Part shown: one piece after another, positions 26,830-35,089 of the stretch | Layout of the letters: every line of letters starts with the position of its first letter | Position numbering within the stretch: position 1 is the stretch's first letter | NCBI GenBank assembly: GCA_964344935.1 | Contig: CAYFPL010000001.1 | Location: 868,001 to 932,000, forward strand | DNA: 64,000 bases | Source of the DNA: GCA-2731375 sp964344935 | Lineage (GTDB): Bacteria; Pseudomonadota; Alphaproteobacteria; GCA-2731375 | Direction: 5' to 3' | The notes under the pieces: model-generated | The model's input: only the letters and a program-made list of their open reading frames with translations | Database searches by the model: none | What the model was told of the DNA's origin: nothing | Program-made: the position numbers and the translations under genes

Positions 26830-28176
26830 ATGGCTTTAAGCGAGACCATCAAGGGGGGACCGGCGCCAGGTGCGTTGGATCATATTCCGGGCACGATGGG
26901 CCTGCCCATATTTGGCAATACATTCGCGTTTCTGAAGGACCCATTCGCCTTTCACCGAGAGCGCCAGGAGCTGTACGGTTCGGTCTACAAGTTCAGCGTC
27001 TTCGGGGGACAGACAGTCGCCTTGCATGGTGCGGATGCCCTCGAATATGTACTGATGGACCGCAACAGGAATTTCTCCTCCAAGCATGGCTGGCGTGTCC
27101 TGCAGCAATTGTTTCCAAACGGCCTGATGCTGCGAGATTTCGAGGATCATCGTGCCCATCGCCGCATCATGCAGATGGCGTTCAAACCACAGCCCATGCG
27201 CGACTACATGCTGCACTTGAACAAGGGCATCGCCCGCAGCATGACTGCCTGGCAGCCGGCACAGCGGTTCGAATTCTATCCCGCCATCAAGGACCTCACG
27301 CTTGAACTGGGCGCCTCGGTCTTTCTGGGATTGGAGATGGGGGACGAAGCGGCCAAACTTAACCAGGCATTTATGGACGAGGTTGCCGCATCCGTCGCGG
27401 TGTTGCGCCGGCCTTGGCCCGGCACTCAGATGCGCCGGGGCGTTAAGGCGCGGGCCTTCCTGTTGGACTATTTCCGCGATCTGATACCGGCGCGGCGCGA
27501 TGGCGACGGCGAAGACATGTTTACGCAGTTCTGCAAGGCCACCTCCGAGGACGGCGCCTTCTTCACCGATGACGAGATCGTCGATCATTTGAATTTCCTG
27601 TTGATGGCAGCCCATGACACCACCACATCCGCCCTGACCACGATGATCTGGGCTCTGGCGCAGTATCCTGACTGGCAGGATGCGGTGCGGGCCGAAGTTC
27701 TTTCCGTGGATAGCGATCAACTAGACTATGACGCCCTGGAAAGTCTGGAATTGACCGAGCGCATGCTCAAGGAGGCCCTTCGCTTCCGCCCGCCGGTACC
27801 CTTTCTGCCGCGCTATGCCGAGCAACCGTTCGAATTCGGCGGCTATGAGATACCGGGCGATACATCCGTTACGGTCAGCCCCGGCCTGGTAGCCATGGAT
27901 CCGGAATGGTGGACGGAACCGACCCGCTTCGACCCGGACCGTTTCTCCGACAACCGGGCCGAGGACCGCGGCCACCGCTTTGCCTGGACCCCGTTCGGCG
28001 GCGGTGCACACAAATGTATCGGGATGCATTTCGCCATCATGCAGGTGCGCGCCTTCACACATCAATTCCTGCGCCATTTCCATGTCGCCCTGCCCGAGGA
28101 CTACCAAAACCGCTGGCAGGCAATTCCCATACCGAAACCAAAGGACGGCCTGCCGGTTATCCTCAGCCGAAGATAG
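26830..28176 (+). CDS. cytochrome P450
   Basis: Heme-thiolate monooxygenase of 448 residues. The I-helix oxygen-activation motif is MAAHDTTTSALT, the K-helix ExxR is in LKEALRFRPP, and the heme loop FGGGAHKCIGMHF provides the Cys ligand. The N terminus has the Pro-rich IPGTMGLPIFGNTF hinge but no membrane anchor. The GGGAHKCIG loop and N-terminal hinge resemble CYP120/CYP26-type enzymes acting on long lipophilic substrates; this is a resemblance only. The ATG at 26830 gives a family-like N terminus; an upstream in-frame extension would reach into the promoter region. First gene of a four-gene operon; no ferredoxin or reductase nearby. Confidence 0.93.
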   Translation: MALSETIKGGPAPGALDHIPGTMGLPIFGNTFAFLKDPFAFHRERQELYGSVYKFSVFGGQTVALHGADALEYVLMDRNRNFSSKHGWRVLQQLFPNGLMLRDFEDHRAHRRIMQMAFKPQPMRDYMLHLNKGIARSMTAWQPAQRFEFYPAIKDLTLELGASVFLGLEMGDEAAKLNQAFMDEVAASVAVLRRPWPGTQMRRGVKARAFLLDYFRDLIPARRDGDGEDMFTQFCKATSEDGAFFTDDEIVDHLNFLLMAAHDTTTSALTTMIWALAQYPDWQDAVRAEVLSVDSDQLDYDALESLELTERMLKEALRFRPPVPFLPRYAEQPFEFGGYEIPGDTSVTVSPGLVAMDPEWWTEPTRFDPDRFSDNRAEDRGHRFAWTPFGGGAHKCIGMHFAIMQVRAFTHQFLRHFHVALPEDYQNRWQAIPIPKPKDGLPVILSRR

Positions 28177-28184
28177 GACATGCC

Positions 28185-28682
28185 ATGAAATTCGCGCCGC
28201 GCCTGCTTGCCACTTTCATTCTGGTTTGGCTGGCTGCGGCCACGGCAACTAACCCGGCCAGCGCGGCCGAGGATCCTTGCCGCCGCCCCGGCACGCCTTT
28301 GGAGGCGAAGGCATTGGCGGAAAGGGCTGCCGATCATATGAGCGAGGTGGGGCCGGAGCAGGCCTTTCAGGACTTCATGGCGCCGAACGGCGAGTTCCTG
28401 CCTTTCGACCTGTATGTTTTCGTTTTCGACCGGCGTGGCCTGTTATGGGTCAACGGTCGCTTCCCAGGCCTGATTGGCAGCACCATCGCCGGCGGACAAA
28501 ACGCCGGTGACGGCCCCAACTGGACCGAGGCCATGCGCAAGGCGGATAAGGACGGCTCAGCCTGGATTGAATACGCCTGGTACAATCCCTGCACCGGCCG
28601 GGCCATGCCGAAATCCAGCCACATCATAAAGGTGGGCCCGTTTTTCGTCGGCGTCGGCGCCTATGGTAAGCTGAGCGCATAA
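28185..28682 (+). CDS. secreted single-Cache-domain protein
   Basis: 165-residue periplasmic protein with a signal peptide (MKFAPRLL, then a hydrophobic core, cleaved near ASAAED at about residues 25-27). The mature part fits a single Cache domain: YVFVFDRRGLLWVNG, LIGSTIAGG, DGSAWIEYAWYNP and KSSHIIKVG..FVGVGAY. Cache domains bind small ligands, often carboxylates or amines. Stand-alone secreted members may be solute sensors or accessory binding proteins. It starts 8 bases after the P450 stop, so it is co-expressed with it, which is unusual for a P450 operon. Confidence 0.82.
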   Translation: MKFAPRLLATFILVWLAAATATNPASAAEDPCRRPGTPLEAKALAERAADHMSEVGPEQAFQDFMAPNGEFLPFDLYVFVFDRRGLLWVNGRFPGLIGSTIAGGQNAGDGPNWTEAMRKADKDGSAWIEYAWYNPCTGRAMPKSSHIIKVGPFFVGVGAYGKLSA

Positions 28683-28710
28683 ATACAAAATCAATGGAGG
28701 ATTATTCGCC

Positions 28711-29481
28711 ATGAGCGCAGTGGAGGCAGAAGCCCGCCACGAGGACAGGCTGGGCTGGCGGGCCAAGATCGGCGTCGTGACGCCGGCCACCAACACCATC
28801 GTCGAACCGGAATTCCATGCCATGGCACCCTTGGGGGTGACCAACCATACCGCCCGTTTTCTGATTCCCAACATGGCCTTGAACTCCAACGAGGACTTCG
28901 AGCAATTGGTGGTGGAGATCAAGGCCAATCTGGATGTCGCGGTCGATGGCCTGACACCGGCGGGCGTGGACCACATCATCATCGGCATTTCCGCAGAATC
29001 CTTTTGGGACGGCGCCGATGGGGCTGCGGTTCTACAAGAACGCCTGGAGGCCCGCTCCGGCTGCACCATGACCCTGGGGTCCGCTGCCGCCCGCAGCGCC
29101 TTGGAGGCGGTCGGCGCCAAGCGCCTGGGCGTGGTCACACCCTATTGGCCGGTGGCGGACGAGCGGGTGCGCAGCTATTTCGGTGAATGCGGCTTCGAGA
29201 TCGTGGCGCTGAAAGGCCTGAAAGCTTCCAGCCCCGTCAATATCGCCGAGCAAAGCGAACAGACCCTGCGCCACGCCATGGCCGAGGTCAACAGCGCGGA
29301 TGTGGACGCCATCGTCCAGGTGGGCACCAACCTTGGGATGGCGCAATTGGCTGGCGAAGCGGAGCGTTGGCTGGAAAAGCCGGTGATCGCCATCAATACC
29401 GCACTTTATTGGCATGCTCTGCGCCAGAACGGCATCGACGACAAGATTTCCGGCTGGGGCCGCCTGCTGGAGGACTTCTAG
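28711..29481 (+). CDS. Asp/Glu racemase superfamily protein (maleate isomerase/arylmalonate decarboxylase-like)
   Basis: 256-residue protein of the two-domain racemase fold, close in pattern to proteins labelled maleate cis-trans isomerase or arylmalonate decarboxylase: KIGVVTPATNTIVEPEF at the N terminus, RLGVVTPYWPVADERVRSYF at the domain boundary, and PVIAINTALYWHALRQNGI near the end. In catalytic members the first domain has a Cys before T/S and the second a CTNL-type motif; here these read GISAES (Ser94) and QVGTNL (Gly195), so both Cys are missing. GGAGGATT lies 10 bases before the ATG. Coupled to the downstream LLM gene (3-base gap). Confidence 0.78.
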   Translation: MSAVEAEARHEDRLGWRAKIGVVTPATNTIVEPEFHAMAPLGVTNHTARFLIPNMALNSNEDFEQLVVEIKANLDVAVDGLTPAGVDHIIIGISAESFWDGADGAAVLQERLEARSGCTMTLGSAAARSALEAVGAKRLGVVTPYWPVADERVRSYFGECGFEIVALKGLKASSPVNIAEQSEQTLRHAMAEVNSADVDAIVQVGTNLGMAQLAGEAERWLEKPVIAINTALYWHALRQNGIDDKISGWGRLLEDF

Positions 29482-29484
29482 GGC

Positions 29485-30474
29485 ATGGAGTTCGGCATCT
29501 TCGACCATTTGGATTGGAGCCGGGACGACCTGGCGGCCCACTACGAGGACCGCCTGCGCCTATTGGAACTCTATGACCAGGGCGAATTCCATGCCTACCA
29601 CCTGGCCGAACATCATGCCACGCCGCTCGGCACCGCGCCCTCGCCCGGCGTCTTCCTGTCGGCGGTGGCCCAGCGAACGAAAAGATTGCGCTTCGGCCCC
29701 CTGGTCTATTGCCTGCCGCTCTATCATCCCATCCGCCTGCTGGAAGAAATCTGCATGCTGGATCAGATGAGCGAAGGGCGCCTGGAACTGGGTGTGGGCC
29801 GGGGTATTTCGCCCATCGAAGTGGGCTATTTCGGTCTGGACCACGAGATCGCGCCGGCCATGTACCGGGAGGCGTTGGATTTGATCCTCCAGGGCCTGAA
29901 GGGCGGCGAACTGACCTTCCAGGGCGACTATTACCAGGTCAGCGAGATGCCCCTGACCCTTTGGCCCCACCAAAAGCCCCACCCGCCGCTGTGGTACGGT
30001 CTTTCACATCCAGACAGCACCGTCTGGGCGGCGCAGAACAACGTCAGCATTATCACCAACCGGGATGAAGCCGGCAGCCGCCAGATCACCGACCGCTACC
30101 GCCAGGAATGGCAGGCTCTCGGCCGCGACGAAGCCGACCTGCCCCGCATGGGCATGAGCCGCCATATCGTCATCGCGGAGACGGAAGCGGAAGCCCTGGC
30201 GATCGCGCGCCGCGCCTACAAAGTTTGGCGGCGGAGCTTCTATGTGCTCTGGGACCGCCACGGCATGAAGCCCATAAACGTCCATTTCCCCGAAGAACTG
30301 GACGAACTGCTCCCCACTGGTCAGGCCATCATCGGCACCGCCGACAAAGTCGGAGAGGAAATCCGGCGCCAGACGGAGGCCAGCGGCGTCAACTATTTCC
30401 TCTGCCGATTTGCCTTCGGCGACATGACCTTTGACGAAGCGAAACAGACCGTGGATTTATTCGCCCGACGCTAA
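29485..30474 (+). CDS. LLM class flavin-dependent oxidoreductase
   Basis: Luciferase-like flavoenzyme of 329 residues. The N-terminal MEFGIFDHLDW, YHLAEHHATPLGTAPSPGVFL, RLRFGPLVYCLPLYHPIRLLEEICMLDQMS and GRLELGVGRGISP are typical of the alkanal-monooxygenase-like group that uses reduced FMN. It is unlike the LLM protein at 24 kb in length and motif detail, so the two are not recent duplicates. It is the last gene of the operon P450 - Cache - racemase-like - LLM, which suggests a shared oxidative catabolic pathway. Confidence 0.88.
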   Translation: MEFGIFDHLDWSRDDLAAHYEDRLRLLELYDQGEFHAYHLAEHHATPLGTAPSPGVFLSAVAQRTKRLRFGPLVYCLPLYHPIRLLEEICMLDQMSEGRLELGVGRGISPIEVGYFGLDHEIAPAMYREALDLILQGLKGGELTFQGDYYQVSEMPLTLWPHQKPHPPLWYGLSHPDSTVWAAQNNVSIITNRDEAGSRQITDRYRQEWQALGRDEADLPRMGMSRHIVIAETEAEALAIARRAYKVWRRSFYVLWDRHGMKPINVHFPEELDELLPTGQAIIGTADKVGEEIRRQTEASGVNYFLCRFAFGDMTFDEAKQTVDLFARR

Positions 30475-30517
30475 CCGGGCATCCACATACGGGCGGACCG
30501 GCCCCAAACAGGCTCCA

Positions 30518-31357
30518 TCAAGATGCCGACAGGATTCGTGACACGGCCTCGTCTGTGCGCCACAGGGCGTTCGCCATATAGCGGAAATTGATCAACGCCG
30601 CCTGATAGCCGTCACCCTCGGGCAACATGGCCGCCGCTGTCGCATCACGCACCACGGCCACTTCGTAACCCATTTCCAGCAACTCGTGCATATGGGCCTG
30701 GACACAGAGGTTCGCGGACATCCCCGCAAGGATGATCTTGTCGATGCCGGCCTTGCGCAGTTGCAGGTTCAGGTCATTCGCTTCCGGACCATAGACTTTG
30801 TGCGGCGAAGCGATAATGGTCTTGCCGTCGTTGATGTACTGCTTGTACTGCGGCATGAAGTCGGCCCCTGAACCTTCGAAATCCTTCAGGTTCAGCGACC
30901 CCTTGCGATCGAACATGCCGATTGTGTGCATCAGTTTTTCCAGTGGACCACCGAATTTCCAACCATGGTCCGTCGGGTAGTAATAGTGCGGCGAAATGGC
31001 AACGGTCATGCCCACAGACTTGGCGGCCTCCAACAGACGGCCGATGTTTTCCACGGTACCGTGGTGCTGCACGCTTTTGCCGACTACCTTCCAGGTCACC
31101 CCGTTTGGGCTGAGAAAGTCGACCTGCGGGTCGGTCACCACAAGAGCTGTATTCGATAGCTCGACCTTCACATCCGTTTTCGGCAGAGCGCCTTTCTCGG
31201 GATCGGCATAGGGATCATCCGCCGCCTTGGCAGCGCTTGACGCAACGCCCGCCGCGACAGCGGCAGTGCCGCCAATTGCCGCTTTCAAGAGGTTCCTGCG
31301 GTTCGGTCCGACCTTGCCGTGTGTTGCCGATTGGTGGTGTTTGCAATCGTGGGTCAT
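30518..31357 (-). CDS. Tat-exported isochorismatase family cysteine hydrolase
   Basis: 279-residue hydrolase of the isochorismatase/nicotinamidase fold with a twin-arginine signal: NRRNLLKA at residues 19-26, then a hydrophobic Ala/Gly stretch and a cleavage site near AKAADD. The catalytic triad is intact: D76 (VVTDPQVDF), K187 (ASPHKVYG) and C218 (ANLCVQAH). Periplasmic location is unusual for this family, which is mostly cytoplasmic. Possible activities are amide or carbamate hydrolysis. It is divergent from an AraC regulator gene across 135 bases, a typical regulator/target layout. Confidence 0.87.
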   Translation of the reverse strand: MTHDCKHHQSATHGKVGPNRRNLLKAAIGGTAAVAAGVASSAAKAADDPYADPEKGALPKTDVKVELSNTALVVTDPQVDFLSPNGVTWKVVGKSVQHHGTVENIGRLLEAAKSVGMTVAISPHYYYPTDHGWKFGGPLEKLMHTIGMFDRKGSLNLKDFEGSGADFMPQYKQYINDGKTIIASPHKVYGPEANDLNLQLRKAGIDKIILAGMSANLCVQAHMHELLEMGYEVAVVRDATAAAMLPEGDGYQAALINFRYMANALWRTDEAVSRILSAS

Positions 31358-31492
31358 CGTTCTGATTCCTGATTGTTGATTCTGCTCCCAGGATGAAGGT
31401 AGGGATGGCGCGGTGCGTTATGGTCGTGATGAGGTGCCCTATCATCCAAAATTGAATTGCTCGTGTGCTGCGCGGCACACCAGAATTTCTGG

Positions 31493-32410
31493 ATGTTTAC
31501 GCTGGACCAGATGCTCGAGGGGCTTGCCGTAGAAGTCATGCCCTTCGCGCTGTGCGAGGCCCGGGGCGGTGCGATGCTCGATCTGGGCGAAAGACGCCAT
31601 GCCACGATGCACTATGTTATTGGCGGCGCCGGCATGTTTGATATCGCCGGCTGGCCCGGCGTGGTGGCGGAAGCCGGAACCATTCTGATTACACCGCCGT
31701 CATCGCGGGAACGCCTGTGGGACTGCCGTCGCGCCGATTGCGGCGCACTTTCCTGTGCGCCGTTGGATCCGGGTTGGCAATTGCACAGCCGCGGCATCGG
31801 GCAAAGCGGCATTATCGTCGCCTGCGGCGAGATCAGTGCCAGCTATCACGGCATTTCGAACCTATTCGACCACCTGCAGGAGCCATTAGTCATCCACTTG
31901 GCCAGGGCCCAGGGCATGGCGAGCGTGCTCGATCAGATCCTGGACGAAACTGCGGCGCCTAAACCCGGCTCCCGAACCCTGGTGCGTCTTTTGATGCAGC
32001 AATGCGTCATCCAGATCATTCGCGAATATGGCGATATCAGCCACTCACCGCTGGCCTGGCTGGCCGCTGTCCGGGATGAAAAATTGTGGCGGGCGGTGGA
32101 GGCGATGATGCAGGAACCGAGAGCGCCGCATACACTCGATTCACTCGCCGCATTGGCCCACATGAGCCGTTCATCCTTCGCCGATCGGTTTAAGTCAGTG
32201 TTCGATCGCGGCCCGATAGACTTCCTGAAGCACCTGCGCCTGCAACAGGCAGCGCGAATGCTGCGGACGACAGACCTTTCCATCAAGGCCATTTCGCGGA
32301 ACATCGGCTATAACAGCCGCAGTTATTTCTCCCGCGCCTTTCACGATGCCTACGGTGTCTCGCCGGTTGAATTCAGGTCGGGCCACCGTGACCCGCCATT
32401 AATCGCTTGA
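31493..32410 (+). CDS. AraC family transcriptional regulator
   Basis: Regulator of about 305 residues: an N-terminal cupin-type sensory domain (cupin_6/AraC-binding-like, with HATMHYVIGGAGMFDIAG and PPSSRERLWDCRR) and a C-terminal double helix-turn-helix with LAALAHMSRSSFADRFKSVFDRGPIDFLKHLRLQQAARML and IGYNSRSYFSRAFHDAYGVSP as separate helices. The ATG at 31493 is a choice among several possible starts (TTG 31457, ATG 31511); no strong ribosome site decides it. It probably controls the divergent isochorismatase-family gene and perhaps itself. Confidence 0.87.
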   Translation: MFTLDQMLEGLAVEVMPFALCEARGGAMLDLGERRHATMHYVIGGAGMFDIAGWPGVVAEAGTILITPPSSRERLWDCRRADCGALSCAPLDPGWQLHSRGIGQSGIIVACGEISASYHGISNLFDHLQEPLVIHLARAQGMASVLDQILDETAAPKPGSRTLVRLLMQQCVIQIIREYGDISHSPLAWLAAVRDEKLWRAVEAMMQEPRAPHTLDSLAALAHMSRSSFADRFKSVFDRGPIDFLKHLRLQQAARMLRTTDLSIKAISRNIGYNSRSYFSRAFHDAYGVSPVEFRSGHRDPPLIA

Positions 32411-32442
32411 CGCCGGTTCCGCTGCCCCGGTTTGGTCAGCGC

Positions 32443-33099
32443 CTACCACTGTTCCCAATGAGTGATATTGCTAACCGGCGGACGTTTGGCCCGTTTGAAG
32501 TCCGTGCCCTTGGTGTAGGCGACCGGCAGCAGGGCCACCTGCATATAATTGTCAGGAATGCCTAGCAGTTCGGCCGCTTCCTTCTCATTCGACAGATGCA
32601 GGGTGGTCAGCACGGTTCCCAGGCCCCGGGCGCGTAGAGCCAACTGGAAACTCCACACCGCCGGCATGATGGAGCCCATTAATCCGGCCCAGGCCTGGCG
32701 CGGCGGGTTTTCCGGCATTAGGCCGACATTAATGCACGGGATCACCAGCACCGGCGCATTCTGCATCTTGTCGGCCAGATAAAGCGCGGAATCGATGACC
32801 CGGCTGGTCTGCCCTTCATCATCCATCTTCGCCGCGTCCTGCTCCGCCTGGTTCAGATACGCCATGGCGCCCCGGTGATACATATCCCCCAGGGCGGCCT
32901 TCTTCTCCGCCTCCGTGACCACGACCCAGGCCCAACCCTGGCGGTTGGAACCCGTGGGCGCCTGTTGCGAAAGGTCGATGCATTCGTTGATCACCTCGGC
33001 AGGCACGTCGCGGTCGAAATCCAGCCGCTTGCGCACGGCGCGTGTGGTGGAAAGCAGGGCATCGGTCACGGAAAGGTCAAATACGGTCATGGCGTCCAT
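32443..33099 (-). CDS. nitroreductase family protein
   Basis: FMN-dependent nitroreductase-fold protein, 218 residues. Family signs are the N-terminal TTRAVRKRLDFDRDVP (phosphate-binding Arg region), QQAPTGSNRQGWAWVVV, and GLGTVLTTLHLSNEKEAAELLGIP near the C terminus. Such enzymes reduce nitroaromatics, quinones or enones, or act in dehalogenation. It is the last of a three-gene minus-strand set with a 2-oxoglutarate oxygenase and an SDR, 81 bases after the SDR stop. It converges on the AraC gene, with 32 bases between stops. Confidence 0.87.
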   Translation of the reverse strand: MDAMTVFDLSVTDALLSTTRAVRKRLDFDRDVPAEVINECIDLSQQAPTGSNRQGWAWVVVTEAEKKAALGDMYHRGAMAYLNQAEQDAAKMDDEGQTSRVIDSALYLADKMQNAPVLVIPCINVGLMPENPPRQAWAGLMGSIMPAVWSFQLALRARGLGTVLTTLHLSNEKEAAELLGIPDNYMQVALLPVAYTKGTDFKRAKRPPVSNITHWEQW

Positions 33100-33180
33100 C
33101 GCTTTTGGGAATGTTGTCTTAGGGCAATCTTACATGACGGCCGGTGCTGATGCACCGCCTTTGCCAGTTGCCGCTTCTAT

Positions 33181-33960
33181 CTAGAAATTGCTCTCATAAA
33201 GGCCGCCGTCGAGGAGCAGGCTTTGGCCGGTGATATAGCCAGCCTGGGCGGAGCAGAGAAAGGCGCAGGCCTCGCCGAATTCCTCTGGATTGCCGAAACG
33301 TTTGGCCGGCACTTCGCTGGTCTGGCGGTCGATGGCATCTTCCACTGAAATGTTGTTCTGCTGGGCGTTGAAGGCCAGGCCGCCGCGCAGGCGGTCGGTG
33401 TCGATGTAACCGGGCAGAATATGATTGATGGTGACGTTGTGCTGGGCCACGGACCGGGCCACGCCGGCCAAAAACGCCGTTAATCCGGCACGGGCGCCGG
33501 AGGAAAGGTCGAGGCCGAAGACCGGGCGCATCACCGACACAGACGTGATGTTGACGATCCGGCCGAAGCCTTGCGCCACCATTCCATCGATCACCGCCTG
33601 GATCAATTCGATGGGCGTGGCAAAATTCATCGTCACGCCGGTCAGCATATCCTCCCGCGACAATTCGCGAAAATCCCTGAAAGGCGGGCCGCCGTTGTTG
33701 TTGACCAGAATATCGGGCTTGGGGCAGGCCGCGAGCAGGGCCGCCTGGCCGTCCTTGCTGGACACATCGGCGATGACAGGGGTGACTTCCACATCCGAAG
33801 CGGCGCGGATTTCTTCGGCCGTGGCCATGGTGACCGCTTCGTCCCGACCGTTGATCACCACATTTACACCGTTTTGCGCCAAGGACATGGCACAGCCCCG
33901 GCCCAGACCCCGGCTGGAGGCGCAGACGATGGCATTCCTGCCCGCGATACCCAGATCCAT
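33181..33960 (-). CDS. SDR family oxidoreductase lacking the canonical Tyr/Lys pair
   Basis: 259-residue Rossmann protein of the SDR family. The cofactor loop is ASSRGLGRG (14-22), the NNNGG motif is at 87-91, and Ser140 is in NITSVS. The expected YxxxK reads S-S-G-A-R (S153 to R157), so the catalytic Tyr and Lys are replaced by Ser and Arg. A divergent SDR subgroup annotated as beta-ketoacyl-reductase-like shows the same loss. GGGGAGGGAAAG before the ATG is a strong ribosome site. It lies 13 bases after the oxygenase gene. It may bind NAD(P) but either lacks classical activity or uses another mechanism. Confidence 0.85.
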   Translation of the reverse strand: MDLGIAGRNAIVCASSRGLGRGCAMSLAQNGVNVVINGRDEAVTMATAEEIRAASDVEVTPVIADVSSKDGQAALLAACPKPDILVNNNGGPPFRDFRELSREDMLTGVTMNFATPIELIQAVIDGMVAQGFGRIVNITSVSVMRPVFGLDLSSGARAGLTAFLAGVARSVAQHNVTINHILPGYIDTDRLRGGLAFNAQQNNISVEDAIDRQTSEVPAKRFGNPEEFGEACAFLCSAQAGYITGQSLLLDGGLYESNF

Positions 33961-33973
33961 CTTTCCCTCCCCC

Positions 33974-35014
33974 TCAATCGTAGCGATTCTTCATTTCAAT
34001 CTTGCCGTGATCCTTTTGATGGAAGTAGTTCGCGGCATAGAACTCCTTCATCAGGTCGGCATAAAGGCGCGGCTCGTACTTTGGCGGATGCCCTTCGTCG
34101 ATGCAGGACGGCGCCACCTGGATCATGCGATAAGGGTTGGGACTGTGGAAATAGGCCAATGAATAGCGGTCTTCGGCCCCATCCACGATCACCCCGTGTG
34201 GGGTGGAGAGGAACCTGTCGTTGGACATCCGGCGCAGCATGTTGCCGATGTTGACCAGGAAGGTGCCGGGGATCAGGGGCGGCGGCAGCCATTCGCCCGA
34301 CGGCAGGCGGATGGCCAGGCCCGGTACGTCCATGCGGGCCAGGATGGTCATAAAGGAATTGTCGGTGTGCGGCGCGGTGCCGAAATCGTTGTCGACAACC
34401 TGGGTCGGCGGGTAATGCAGCATGCGCAGGGTGGCGTTGTTCTCGTTAGAGAAATCCTCGTCGAGATAGTCCGCCGGCATTCCCAAGGCGACAGCGAACG
34501 GCGCAACGAGGCTTTGGCCCAAATTGTTCAGGGCCGTGAAATATTCCATCACGCCTTCGCGGAAGCCGGGCAGGTCATTGGGCCAGTAGTTGCGGCCGCG
34601 CAAGGGCGTCCCTTTGACCACATCCGGGTGATCCGGCCCGCGATCATGGGTGATAAAGAAGCTTTCGTTCTGGTTCGGCGTGGTCGCCTTATGCACCGTG
34701 GAATGGGACTGCATTGAGGCATTCATGGGCATGTAACCGATATTGGCCTCGTCCAGCGACAGGGCCATCTTGCTTTCCAGCGGCAGGGCATGAAAGCGTT
34801 TCGACTGGGCAAAAGCCCCATCGATCAAGGTCTGCGCCACGCCATGGTTCTTGATATAGAAGAAGCCGATCCGCTGGCAGGCATCCTCGATCGCCGCCGC
34901 CAGGTCCTGCAAGGCACCTGGCTTGCCACTTAAGTAAGATCCAAGGTCGATGATGGGCAGCTGCGCCAGAGCGGCATCCAGATCGCGCGCGGCCTGCTCT
35001 CGAAATAAATGCAT
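33974..35014 (-). CDS. isopenicillin N synthase family 2-oxoglutarate/Fe(II)-dependent oxygenase
   Basis: Non-heme iron oxygenase of about 346 residues. It has the DIOX_N segment (LPIIDLGSYLSG, GFFYIKNHG) and the double-stranded beta-helix with the iron triad H-T-D in APHTDNSF, the distal His in LSTPHGVI, and R-x-S in DRYSLAYF for co-substrate binding. The ATG at 35012-35014 has GGAC 10 bases upstream and a family-like start; a 25-codon longer ATG start at 35089 has no ribosome site. Typical roles are hydroxylation, desaturation or ring formation. Head of the operon with the atypical SDR and the nitroreductase. Confidence 0.88.
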   Translation of the reverse strand: MHLFREQAARDLDAALAQLPIIDLGSYLSGKPGALQDLAAAIEDACQRIGFFYIKNHGVAQTLIDGAFAQSKRFHALPLESKMALSLDEANIGYMPMNASMQSHSTVHKATTPNQNESFFITHDRGPDHPDVVKGTPLRGRNYWPNDLPGFREGVMEYFTALNNLGQSLVAPFAVALGMPADYLDEDFSNENNATLRMLHYPPTQVVDNDFGTAPHTDNSFMTILARMDVPGLAIRLPSGEWLPPPLIPGTFLVNIGNMLRRMSNDRFLSTPHGVIVDGAEDRYSLAYFHSPNPYRMIQVAPSCIDEGHPPKYEPRLYADLMKEFYAANYFHQKDHGKIEMKNRYD

Positions 35015-35089
35015 GGCATTGATGTCCTTTGGACGAAGGAACCCGTATTCTGGCACCGCCAATTCATAACGCAAGGCCGGACGAAGCAT

